A stretch of DNA of 41,199 nucleotides from a virus, in the IMG/VR virus record IMGVR_UViG_3300006920_000090, positions 1 to 41,199 of that record. One strand, 5' to 3'. Shown here piece by piece: positions 17,483 to 23,829 of this stretch (position 1 is the first letter of the stretch; the number at the start of each line of letters is the position of its first letter). A program made the translations under genes and the position numbers. Below the pieces are notes generated by a model. The model was not told the DNA's origin. It saw only the letters and a list, made by a program, of their open reading frames with translations, and ran no database searches.

Positions 17483-18625
17483 CTACTTCCTCAGCTTGGT
17501 TAATATTAGTTTTACGAATTGGATAGGCCAATCGTATTTCAACGGTGTAAGAATTGTCGGGGCTACCCAAGCCGCCAACACAGCCATAATAATTGCCGCC
17601 CACATAGCAAAACGGATAAGCGACCGAAAGAAATCAGCAATGCCGCCAAGAATTGACCATTCCCGTATTCGATTCTGGCGATCTGGTTTCTGGCGAATAT
17701 CTTCACCACGAATAGGAAATCGCCACCTTCGTTGTCGGCTGACTTCAAGACGCTTGGGGAGTTCAGTCTCGTCCTGCATAGCAACATGCTTTACTTGATC
17801 GCACGTTACGGCTCCTTCCGGCAAGCTACTGCAAATTGTTGAAAGGGATACTGCACCTTCAGGCAAGTCAAAATTACCAGCAGAGACACGACCAGCCCGA
17901 ATGTCCGCTACTCTATCTGATGTCATTGCAAGCCCTATCCACCTCCCATCAACCTGCATTGCCCATGCAGTTCGCCCTACTACCTCCCAAGCGTCTCGTT
18001 GACTTGAATATTTAAAAACAGCCGACCCTGAATCGCCGGATATGGATTTCGGAATATAGTAAATCAATCCGTCTGAAACTTGCAAGATTGAACCGCACCT
18101 TGCCCGAGGAACGCGACCGTCCGAGCAGCCGACAGTGAAAATCTTTTCACCAGCTTTAAGATCGGCTTCTCCGTAGGGAGCAGAAGGCACAATTGGAACC
18201 GCGCCGCCAAGTGTTTCTAGGGACACAACTATTGTTGCAATATCCTTAGAAATGCCAGATTCAAACCAAGAATCGTCGGTTTGGCAATTTACGCTCGAAA
18301 CCAACTTACCTTCGTACCAAACGTCAACCACATGTCTGGTTCCTCGATCTCCGGCAACATGCCGGTTAGTTTCAAACTCAACATGCGTAGCATCAAGCAC
18401 ACTATCGACTGTCGAAACCGTCGAATCTACGGTTTTAAGGTATTTTACCGCCGAGGCTGAACCAATTGAATTGCGACTGCGAATGCGTACTGATGCGTCA
18501 AAGCAATCCTGAGCCAAGCCATCAAACTCCAGAACTGGAATCGACGGGGCTTCAGTGTCGAGCTTTTCCTCTGAGCAACCTGCAATCGCAACCGACATTA
18601 CTGCAATTAAAACAAAGCGTATCAT
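17483..18625 (-). CDS. Lipoprotein trypsin-like serine protease with C-terminal membrane segment
   Basis: The protein has 380 residues. It begins with a short lipoprotein signal (MIRFVLIAVMSVAIAGCSEE), giving Cys17 as the lipidated residue and Ser at +2, which favours the outer membrane. A trypsin-like domain follows (about 35-260) with an intact triad: His89 in NRHVAGD, Asp128 in SKDIATIVV, Ser199 in SGDSGSAV. Basic, Arg/Pro-rich sequence (RRWRFPIRGEDI) leads to one hydrophobic span (about 339-359, FAMWAAIIMAVLAAW) near the C-terminus. A protein fixed in both membranes has the layout of a unimolecular spanin, but with an enzyme between the anchors. It is the first gene of the late operon. 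Lysis and envelope protection are both possible roles. Confidence 0.8.
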   Translation of the reverse strand: MIRFVLIAVMSVAIAGCSEEKLDTEAPSIPVLEFDGLAQDCFDASVRIRSRNSIGSASAVKYLKTVDSTVSTVDSVLDATHVEFETNRHVAGDRGTRHVVDVWYEGKLVSSVNCQTDDSWFESGISKDIATIVVSLETLGGAVPIVPSAPYGEADLKAGEKIFTVGCSDGRVPRARCGSILQVSDGLIYYIPKSISGDSGSAVFKYSSQRDAWEVVGRTAWAMQVDGRWIGLAMTSDRVADIRAGRVSAGNFDLPEGAVSLSTICSSLPEGAVTCDQVKHVAMQDETELPKRLEVSRQRRWRFPIRGEDIRQKPDRQNRIREWSILGGIADFFRSLIRFAMWAAIIMAVLAAWVAPTILTPLKYDWPIQFVKLILTKLRK

Positions 18626-18655
18626 TGTCTTTCCCTAACCAAGAACTTGGATTTA

Positions 18656-18690
18656 ATCCGAAGTATACAGCAAACACCGAATAAATGAAA
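18656..18690 (-). promoter_or_regulatory. Candidate late promoter for the structural operon
   Basis: On the minus strand TATACT (18662-18667) matches the -10 consensus in five of six positions. TTTCAT lies 17 bases upstream (18685-18690) as a weak -35. The expected start of transcription is about 30 bases before the protease ATG, in the only large gap before the late block. A weak -35 would fit activation by a phage factor. No other evidence supports it. Confidence 0.4.
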
Positions 18691-18923
18691 ACATAAGACT
18701 CCTAAAGAGGAAGTGTAGCTAAAAGCTACACCAAGGGACGCTGCATTTCCATTATCTAATAAATGCAACCTTGCAAAGCCAACGGGCGTGACCCCTGTTC
18801 ATTGTTGGTGCTTTTCGTAGTTCTTTGGGTACGGGATGGTCGTGATGCCTTCCACTGGAGCCGGATACGCTACGTGAATGTCCTTGGATTTGGGTTTGGC
18901 AACTGGGAACAACCAGAATAAGC

Positions 18924-19000
18924 CAAAAAAAGGACGTTTGACGACCTCTCCGGTGGCCTAGTGAGTACCCTTCACTAGCAGAGAGATCATCAAACGTCCT
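18924..19000 (-). terminator. Large branched hairpin terminator for the leftward nuclease operon
   Basis: The arms AGGACGTTTGA (18931-18941) and TCAAACGTCCT (18990-19000) pair perfectly. CCTCTC/GAGAG-type pairs extend the stem, and an internal hairpin CTAGTGA/TCACTAG has a 7-base loop. On the minus strand the stem is followed by a run of seven T (18924-18930). It would stop transcription from 19060-21217 before the late promoter. Confidence 0.85.
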
Positions 19001-19059
19001 TCTTTATCAACTAGGGTACAGTCGGTAAGCCTTTAAACTTACACTTTCTGAGAAACATG

Positions 19060-19818
19060 TCAACGTCCTCCATAAATTGCTGGAGTAAAAACTGAACTGT
19101 CTTTGAGATTATAAACGTAGCTTGCAGAAGACTGCCCGGATGGATAGTAAATCTGCCCGGAACGAATGTATCCATTGGAAGAAATTCCTTTTACAGTGCC
19201 GTCTGGACGGCTCAGACGTGGATCAAAGTCGGCAAGTTTTGTTGCAAACTCCGGCTCCTGACCGTATTTGTACGACCGAGATTGCCGAAACGGAGCTTTA
19301 TACCAGTGTATTTCGGGAGGATTGCTGCCAGTTTGCAAAGCTCTCAGCTTTGAAAAGTTTGTCACCCAAATGCCCTGCATCGGCTTAACCCTGTAAACCT
19401 CATCACGGCAAATCATAACATGGGCTTCCCACCTCACCCAAATGAAAATTAACAGGTCTGTTCCCTCATTCAGGAGACGTGTGTAATTAAAGGAATCCTT
19501 TAAATCCATCGTAAGTGCAAATTGAGGATTAACCCCGTGTTTCTCTGCAAAAAAGAATGGGGAGTTCTTGACCTTAACCTCACCAATTTGCTCAACACCA
19601 TTAACTTTTACCAGCAAATCGGGATGATAAGGATTGGTTTTCTTCTCTGGATGAATTTGAATTTTGTATTTTGAAGCTGTTCTTTTGCAATATTTTACAA
19701 ATGCTTTTTCTTTTTCCTCACCGTGTTTGCACCAAAAAGCCTTGTTATCAAGGTCTTTAAAGGAAATTTCTCGCACTGGAAGATCAACGGGATCGTACTT
19801 GAACAAACGAAATGTCAT
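19060..19818 (-). CDS. Predicted PD-(D/E)XK nuclease
   Basis: The protein has 252 residues from the ATG giving MTFRLFKYDPVDLPVRE. A longer frame would run through a strong hairpin and is not preferred. The segment HPDLLVKV, then about ten residues, then GEVKVKN is a good PD-(D/E)XK core (Asp, Glu, Lys), preceded by a helix (EEKEKAFVKYCKRTASKY) that could carry the early acidic residue. The C-terminal ~90 residues are Tyr/Ser-rich and of unknown fold. It may cut host DNA, resolve replication intermediates or process packaging ends. Which is not visible. It is last in its operon, just before the terminator. Confidence 0.65.
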   Translation of the reverse strand: MTFRLFKYDPVDLPVREISFKDLDNKAFWCKHGEEKEKAFVKYCKRTASKYKIQIHPEKKTNPYHPDLLVKVNGVEQIGEVKVKNSPFFFAEKHGVNPQFALTMDLKDSFNYTRLLNEGTDLLIFIWVRWEAHVMICRDEVYRVKPMQGIWVTNFSKLRALQTGSNPPEIHWYKAPFRQSRSYKYGQEPEFATKLADFDPRLSRPDGTVKGISSNGYIRSGQIYYPSGQSSASYVYNLKDSSVFTPAIYGGR

Positions 19819-19863
19819 GGTAAACTGCTTTCTGCCTAATCGTGAATGGCTTGGGCGACATTG

Positions 19864-19917
19864 CCGCATCGGTACAGTTTAATCCTTTCGACTGTGACCC
19901 AACCCGATGCGGTTTTT
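19864..19917 (+). terminator. Hairpin with U-tract facing the plus strand, in the nuclease leader
   Basis: The arms CCGCATCGG (19864-19872) and CCGATGCGG (19904-19912) are perfect, with a smaller inner stem ACAGT/ACTGT, and are followed on the plus strand by TTTTT. The orientation is opposite to both flanking genes. On the minus strand the same hairpin forms in the leader of the nuclease mRNA, with AAAGGA in its loop. It may end an antisense transcript or control nuclease translation. Confidence 0.55.
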
Positions 19918-19927
19918 CATGCGCTAA

Positions 19928-20257
19928 TTACTTTTTAGATGAAACTTCTTCGTACTTTTTAAGGAGTTTTGTCAATTCTTCAAGAGATTTGCGTTCTTTA
20001 GTGGAAATCTCATCCTCAGAGTCAATGTCCGTCCCTAGAGCCTTCATTACAAAATCCTTGTAAAAAGCCACTTTGTTAGTAAAAGCTAGGTCTAAAAACT
20101 GTTTGCCGCCTTCAGGGGGATTGTCAGTTGCCTTCTCAAAATCCAGAGCAATGGCAATATTGCGTTCATCCCTGACTACGCACCTGTCGTAGTTCAACCA
20201 AGCCCACTCAATAGCTGCGCGAACGTCAGCTTTCTTTTCCTTTTCTTCAGAAACCAT
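19928..20257 (-). CDS. Small charged helical phage protein
   Basis: The frame encodes 109 residues (MVSEEKEKKADVRAAIEWAW...), and ends with lysine-rich LEELTKLLKKYEEVSSKK. It is helical throughout and starts with a TAATG overlap with the stop of the preceding gene. Size and helical content would allow a small terminase subunit or another DNA-binding helper, but it lies apart from terL and no HTH is clear. Function unknown. Confidence 0.65.
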   Translation of the reverse strand: MVSEEKEKKADVRAAIEWAWLNYDRCVVRDERNIAIALDFEKATDNPPEGGKQFLDLAFTNKVAFYKDFVMKALGTDIDSEDEISTKERKSLEELTKLLKKYEEVSSKK

Positions 20258-20781
20258 TAGTACCCCGATTTAGGCTTGCGAGGACTTTTGGGCTTTCTTA
20301 CAGGCTTTCTTACAGGCTTTTTTACGGGTTTCTTAGGACTTTTCATTTGACCAAACTCTACAATCCCTGCTTTCGCAGCTTCAATTTCCTCTGGGGTCGC
20401 AGGTCGATGCTCGACCATTCTCGCCCCAGCCGGTAACTCTGATTTGTCAAAAGGAATGTTGGGAACACCTCCCATTGGGGGTTGGAGAGTTTCAATCATT
20501 CCACTTAATTCCTCTAATGCCTGCGTTTCTGAGTTACGCCGTTCAACACATCTACCACAAAGGCAATCGTCTGCATGTACTTCGGGCGCGGCTTCGCTTA
20601 ACTGGTCAATCCCGATGTTTGTCGGCGGGTTCTGCATGATATTGCCCGTAGGGTCGAATATCGCCAGATTGACACGCTCGTTTTCATAAACGCGAGTTAT
20701 GACCGCTACCAGCTTCATGCCACGGTACTGCATACCGCCAGCAGGCTCGTAAATCACGGTTTTTCCAAGGTAAATCTCCAC
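20257..20781 (-). CDS. Phage protein with SH3-like N-terminus, CxxC motif and basic Lys/Pro tail
   Basis: Start choice: AGGAG abuts ATG 20787 but lies six bases before GTG 20781 (AGGAG-ATGAAC-GTG), so I prefer the GTG, giving 174 residues. The N-terminal ~60 residues (VIYEPAGGMQYRG, VAVITRVYENERVNLAIFDP) look like the small beta-barrel found at the start of many phage proteins that regulate or bind nucleic acid. A CLCGRC motif may bind zinc or iron. The last ~27 residues are repeats of KPV/RKP units, like a histone-H1 tail. A nucleic-acid-binding role is inferred. Confidence 0.6.
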   Translation of the reverse strand: MEIYLGKTVIYEPAGGMQYRGMKLVAVITRVYENERVNLAIFDPTGNIMQNPPTNIGIDQLSEAAPEVHADDCLCGRCVERRNSETQALEELSGMIETLQPPMGGVPNIPFDKSELPAGARMVEHRPATPEEIEAAKAGIVEFGQMKSPKKPVKKPVRKPVRKPKSPRKPKSGY

Positions 20782-20796
20782 GTTCATCTCCTGTCA
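20780..20796 (-). promoter_or_regulatory. GGAGATG-type start motif with ACAGGAGATG
   Basis: The minus strand reads ACAGGAGATGAACGTG across the start. The core ACAGGAGATG is identical to that before csrA. It resembles the CsrA consensus (ACARGGAUG with one inserted base) and also contains the Shine-Dalgarno AGGAG. Confidence 0.4.
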
Positions 20797-20827
20797 TTAT
20801 GAGGTCATTGTGACGTTTGCTATGACG

Positions 20828-21217
20828 CTACACGTCTTCTGGGAAAGTTGAAATTATCAAAGGCATAAGCGGTCGGGTGGTATCTTTGTAAACATCTTCG
20901 CTGTCAACCAACGACCCAGCAATATTGTACTCAAAATGCTCAATAGCTTCTTCTGTCGTCATGTCTTCGCAAAGGCAATCAACTATGCCCTGCATAGAAT
21001 AAACCGCCCTGTATCCTCCCTCGTCGTTCTCGTCTCGCTGCGGGACGTAGTAATAGCCAATCAAAGCTCTGTCGTACTGCTGCATCCCCATCGTCTGCCT
21101 AAGACCCTCGTTATCCTCAACATTGTTGACCCTTTCCGTCAAATCAATGATCCCGTTTAGCCTGTCGTGCCGTGAAATTATCGGTGCTTCTCGATCTTCG
21201 TCGTCCATGTCGTCCAT
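20828..21217 (-). CDS. Acidic phage protein of unknown function, first gene of leftward operon
   Basis: The protein has 129 residues from the ATG giving MDDMDDEDREAPII; GGGG lies five bases before it. An in-frame ATG 15 codons earlier has no ribosome site. The sequence is acidic with a central YDRALIGYYYVPQRDEN segment and helices (TTEEAIEHFEYNIAG). No catalytic motif or known family is seen. It opens the leftward operon next to the 1-kb divergent control region, the usual place for an early protein. Confidence 0.65.
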   Translation of the reverse strand: MDDMDDEDREAPIISRHDRLNGIIDLTERVNNVEDNEGLRQTMGMQQYDRALIGYYYVPQRDENDEGGYRAVYSMQGIVDCLCEDMTTEEAIEHFEYNIAGSLVDSEDVYKDTTRPLMPLIISTFPEDV

Positions 21218-21351
21218 GTCGTCCCCAAATAGAATTGTGCCACTACAAATATGTTGGTGCATCTTTACACATCAAACATACAAAGCAAGTGCCTGCTGGC
21301 AGATAAGGGTCAAATTATTTTTTCGCATATTTTTTTACGGGACTCCTACTT

Positions 21352-21389
21352 TGTTCACCCGTTCACCTTGCTAAGTGAACAAGTGAACA
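21352..21389. repeat. Nested inverted repeat of (T)GTTCAC half-sites
   Basis: TGTTCAC (21352-21358) and GTTCAC (21361-21366) face GTGAAC (21375-21380) and GTGAACA (21383-21389). The four half-sites form two concentric dyads with an 8-base centre. Such geometry fits two dimers of a repressor, for example the XRE protein, or an initiator. Confidence 0.65.
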
Positions 21390-21392
21390 GGC

Positions 21393-21444
21393 TGTCGGTC
21401 GATCCGTCCGGTTGTCGGTCAATCTGTCGGTCGATCTGTCCGTC
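21393..21444 (+). repeat. Tandem 12-bp iterons TGTCGGTCRATC
   Basis: Copies lie at 21393-21404, 21413-21424 and 21425-21436, with a partial copy TGTCCGTC at 21437-21444. An 8-base spacer separates the first two and the others abut. They lie only four bases from the nested dyad. Iterons next to dyads are typical of initiator-binding arrays. Confidence 0.7.
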
Positions 21445-21551
21445 TTACCCAGCTTAACAGTGGATTTTTATGTCTGGTGTTCTGAGGACATATATGAAGT
21501 TACGCGACGAAGCCCGCCCCTCTCGGTTCAGTTTTGGCGGTCGATCCTGCA

Positions 21552-21876
21552 TCCGTCCACCCGTCATCCGTCCACCCTCCATCCGTCCACCGCTGTACGT
21601 CATACGTCCACCAGATCACCGGCTAGCCTGCACGTCCTCACGTCCACCCTGTGAGCCGTTGACGCTCTGGCCTCCCATCCATCAGCACGCCTGCACAACG
21701 GCCATTAGTCCGGGCGATGGGAGCGGACACGGGGATCAGGGATGGCAGGTGGGCGAGCCAAGCCAGCCCGTCGCGCTGCTGACCCCTCGCCCCCCCTTGA
21801 CAATGGCACACTGCATCCAACCGCTTGCGATCCCGTGCCGGTGGTCACCCGTCCACCGCTGTCAACCCGTCCACCT
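21552..21876 (+). repeat. CGTCCACC word cluster with 15-bp tandem repeats
   Basis: CGTCCACC occurs at 21554, 21569, 21584, 21605, 21641, 21850 and 21868, with an eighth copy at 22301 inside the first rightward gene. The first three form a 15-bp tandem series (ATCCGTCCACC plus four variable bases). An 8-base word this frequent in under 800 bases is far beyond chance. Binding sites for a phage protein are likely. Confidence 0.7.
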
Positions 21877-22194
21877 GTTCACCTGTACACCGCTTGTCCG
21901 ATTCGCAACATTTGGCGATTCGGAAAACTTTGGAAATCACCCGCAGGGTGTGCGAAATTTACGACAACCAGGACAAAGCATTGCTCTGGCGATTATCGCA
22001 TAGGCGGTTTTTGTCGGGTGTTCGTGCGGTTGGGCGTGATCTCATGAGCCTGAGAGGGTAGGGCGCGAGCCGCAAACCAGCCAAATCGAGCCGAAACGGG
22101 CAAGGCCGGTCAACGAGCCGCGCCGCCCAGCCGATGGACTGAGGCCGCCCGCTCGGCGATGCTGGCACGCGATGCGAGATTCCAAATTAAACTG

Positions 22195-22223
22195 TTGATT
22201 GATACGACAACCGACGATAGGAT
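22195..22223 (+). promoter_or_regulatory. Candidate rightward early promoter
   Basis: TTGATT (22195-22200) is 17 bases from TAGGAT (22218-22223), a good -35 and a moderate -10. The predicted start is near 22230, giving a leader of about 50 bases with a 9-bp hairpin at 22233-22253 (CGGTTGGCA, CGC loop, TGCCAGCCG with one G-T pair). Confidence 0.5.
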
Positions 22224-22232
22224 ATTGTGGCA

Positions 22233-22253
22233 CGGTTGGCACGCTGCCAGCCG
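22233..22253 (+). other. Leader hairpin before the first rightward gene
   Basis: CGGTTGGCA (22233-22241) pairs with TGCCAGCCG (22245-22253) around a CGC loop, with one G-T wobble. No T-tract follows, so it is not a simple terminator. It may stabilise the early mRNA or act as a DNA operator. Confidence 0.45.
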
Positions 22254-22263
22254 ATTAACCTTT

Positions 22264-22278
22264 TGAGATGGAGACTCA
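22264..22278 (+). promoter_or_regulatory. GAGATGGAG leader hairpin with GGA in loop, overlapping ribosome site
   Basis: TGAG (22264-22267) and CTCA (22275-22278) can pair, presenting ATGGAGA as the loop. GGAG in this loop is the Shine-Dalgarno sequence for the ATG at 22280. A loop GGA blocking the ribosome site is the classic CsrA target layout. Confidence 0.4.
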
Positions 22279-22279
22279 C

Positions 22280-22546
22280 ATGATTACATCACCTGCACTA
22301 CGTCCACCCGTCACCCGCTTGCGTTACTCGCTGCAACGAGTCCCGGACTCTGATCGCTGGCTACTGATCGGAATCCAAGGGGCGTTAACTTGGTACGTCT
22401 CAACCGTCACCGCCGCGACTAATTGGGAAGCTGAATTGATCGCCAACGACATAACCGGCGAGGATCTAACGTGGACTCGCCCCGCTTCTTCGCGGTACAG
22501 CAGCCAACGATCAAACTCGAACGAGATCACGGAAGGGGGCGAGTAA
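22280..22546 (+). CDS. Small protein of unknown function, first rightward gene
   Basis: The frame encodes 88 residues (MITSPALRPPVTRLRYSLQR...). A longer start four codons upstream is inside the GAGATGGAG ribosome site and is rejected. The central part (RWLLIGIQGALTWYVSTVTA) is hydrophobic but too polar for a sure membrane span. The C-terminus is Ser/Arg-rich. The stop overlaps the next ATG as TAATG. No family is recognised. Confidence 0.6.
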   Translation: MITSPALRPPVTRLRYSLQRVPDSDRWLLIGIQGALTWYVSTVTAATNWEAELIANDITGEDLTWTRPASSRYSSQRSNSNEITEGGE

Positions 22547-22821
22547 TGCCACGATTAGCAAATGACGGCGCGGCGGTCAACGAATGGTATCGGCTGGAGG
22601 GCGAGCGAACGGGCAACGGCTCCAGCACCTATGATCTCTGCACAGAGTGCGCGGAAGATCCCGAAACCGCTTTGGAGTCCCTAGAACCATACAACGGCGA
22701 TCCGAAGGGGGACGAACTAACTGACGGCGCACCCGCCCCCTGTTACGAAACCGAGTATGAGGAGGGCAACGGATACCCTTGTGAGGTCTGCGGGGTAATC
22801 CTCCGCAAATGCGATAACTAA
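22546..22821 (+). CDS. Small zinc-ribbon-like protein
   Basis: The frame encodes 91 residues (MPRLANDGAAVNEWYRLEGE...). Two CxxC knuckles (CTEC and CEVC) separated by about 50 acidic residues, plus Cys in PAPCYE and RKCDN, suggest a metal-binding ribbon. It is translated by coupling to the preceding gene (TAATG). Phage proteins of this size with paired CxxC often act as transcription or translation modulators, but there is no direct evidence here. Confidence 0.6.
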   Translation: MPRLANDGAAVNEWYRLEGERTGNGSSTYDLCTECAEDPETALESLEPYNGDPKGDELTDGAPAPCYETEYEEGNGYPCEVCGVILRKCDN

Positions 22822-22845
22822 CCGGCAAGCGAAACAACCGGCGAG

Positions 22846-22880
22846 GGTCGCGAAGGTCGCGACCTAAGCCCGTTTTTTTT
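22846..22880 (+). terminator. Hairpin plus T-tract between zinc-ribbon and GP88-like genes
   Basis: GGTCGCGA (22846-22853) pairs perfectly with TCGCGACC (22857-22864) across an AGG loop. Eight T follow at 22873-22880, eight bases after the stem. The gap weakens it as an intrinsic terminator, so attenuation or mRNA protection is also possible. Confidence 0.5.
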
Positions 22881-22889
22881 CTTTCCTCA

Positions 22890-22902
22890 GAGATGGAGTC
22901 TC
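22890..22902 (+). promoter_or_regulatory. GAGA-TGGAG-TCTC leader hairpin over ribosome site
   Basis: GAGA and TCTC pair to display TGGAG in a five-base loop, four bases before the ATG at 22907. GGAG is the only ribosome site for this gene. This is the second leader where GGA lies in a hairpin loop, as in known CsrA targets. Confidence 0.45.
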
Positions 22903-22906
22903 AAAG

Positions 22907-23623
22907 ATGTCAACAGAAGCACCGGACGGGCTGGATTGCTTGGGATGCGGAAATGAGTTTTCCGCGTCGATTAGTCTCACCATTAGCGGCGGCGATGATT
23001 GCGACGATGGATGTAAAGCCAAGGGTAAATATTGCTATGCGGAAGCAATCGAGAACCAATACCCATTGTTAGCCGCCAAGATGAAACGGCGACAAGCAAA
23101 CCAAGCCCGCGCCCTTAATCAGGCCACCTTAGCCGTCCGCAGAATCCGAAATTATTTCATCCGAATTGCCAAGCTAGGCACGCTCAAGAATCCAGCGGAC
23201 GCGCTTAAGAGTCCGGGCTACATGGACGCGCTTAAGTTATTCGTGATTGAGAATTACAAAGCCAACAACGAGCTACAAATTTTTCTCGAATCACCAACAA
23301 AGGTAAAATTCTACCGCGCTTGGTTCCACCGCTGGGGCGTGCCGTTCATTATCCGCGAATCGCTTCAATCTCTCGCATCGGTTCAGCGTCGAAAAGCAGG
23401 CCAGCAAACGAGCTATATCGTCGGCGAGGAGTTGGACGGTTACCCCGCTCGAATCGCGGCGGCTCATGATCTCGCACGGGCTGAACGGGCGAAAGGTAAG
23501 ACGGTTGTTGTATGTGGCAAAATTAGAGCGGCAAGCGACCCCAGACCCAAACGCAAGTGCGGCGACTGCACCGCGTGCTGTTCGCCCCTAGTTGATCTGG
23601 TTTTACTCCCTAAACATAAATAG
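22907..23623 (+). CDS. GP88-like cysteine-rich phage protein
   Basis: The protein has 238 residues. The N-terminus has Cys pairs (CLGCG, then CDDGCKAKGKYCYAEA). The middle is helical (TLAVRRIRNYFIRIAKLG). The C-terminus reads VVVCGKIRAA, then KCGDCTACCSP and LVLLPKH. The CYA motif near the start and the final CGDC-x-AC-C...PKH arrangement resemble the phage gene-product-88 family, thought to be metal-binding and of unknown function. Alternative: another zinc or Fe-S protein. It follows an attenuator-like hairpin and a GGA-loop leader, so its output may be tightly controlled. Confidence 0.55.
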   Translation: MSTEAPDGLDCLGCGNEFSASISLTISGGDDCDDGCKAKGKYCYAEAIENQYPLLAAKMKRRQANQARALNQATLAVRRIRNYFIRIAKLGTLKNPADALKSPGYMDALKLFVIENYKANNELQIFLESPTKVKFYRAWFHRWGVPFIIRESLQSLASVQRRKAGQQTSYIVGEELDGYPARIAAAHDLARAERAKGKTVVVCGKIRAASDPRPKRKCGDCTACCSPLVDLVLLPKHK

Positions 23624-23634
23624 AAGGCGCAAAA

Positions 23635-23829
23635 ATGACAAACCAAAAACAAAAACAGATTGAAGCAATCCGGAACAAAATAGCCGACGAGGTTCAACGT
23701 CAGGAAGCTATTGAGTTTAGCGCGACAATGAGCGGATTAACGATGTACGACATCACCAACCACCGCGCGAGTCGGCGGGCGGTCGAACGGCTCAATCGAG
23801 AACTACAAATCTTAAGCGAGGACGACTAA
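23635..23829 (+). CDS. Small charged helical protein
   Basis: The frame encodes 64 residues (MTNQKQKQIEAIRNKIADEV...). It is helical with heptad-like spacing and many Gln/Arg/Glu residues, so a small coiled-coil dimer is likely. AAGGCG lies before the ATG. Its TAA overlaps the next ATG. Function unknown. Confidence 0.6.
   Translation: MTNQKQKQIEAIRNKIADEVQRQEAIEFSATMSGLTMYDITNHRASRRAVERLNRELQILSEDD

Larger units (their letters stand above)
18626..19059. other. Non-coding region between late operon and nuclease operon
   Basis: No convincing gene is seen on either strand. It holds a candidate late promoter near the left side, a perfect 8-bp hairpin with AAA loop (GTGTAGCT at 18713-18720, AGCTACAC at 18724-18731), and a large leftward terminator at 18924-19000. 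The stretch between 18735 and 18920 shows no clear structure. It could hide a small RNA, but I cannot support one. Confidence 0.6.
21218..22279. other. Divergent non-coding control region, origin candidate
   Basis: About 1 kb lies between leftward and rightward operons. Open frames on both strands here have proline/arginine-rich low-complexity translations created by the repeats and are rejected. The region holds nested dyads, 12-bp iterons, 15-bp tandem repeats and dispersed CGTCCACC words. It is also clearly richer in G+C than the flanking leftward genes. Together these suggest a replication origin, an operator cluster, or both. No AT-rich unwinding element is obvious except the T-rich stretch around 21315-21337. 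Confidence 0.6.

Noticed and set aside
18931-19000. Possible tRNA in the structured region
   Set aside because: The outer stem is 11 bp with no cloverleaf arms, no TTCGA-type T-loop and no CCA; it fits a terminator.
21552-21876. CRISPR array
   Set aside because: Repeats are only 8-15 bases, irregularly spaced and without spacer units, so they fit protein-binding sites.
21470-22003. Open frame of 177 codons in the divergent region
   Set aside because: Its translation is repeats of RPP/IRPP produced by the CGTCCACC words, it has no ribosome site and opposing frames of similar quality exist. Treated as non-coding.
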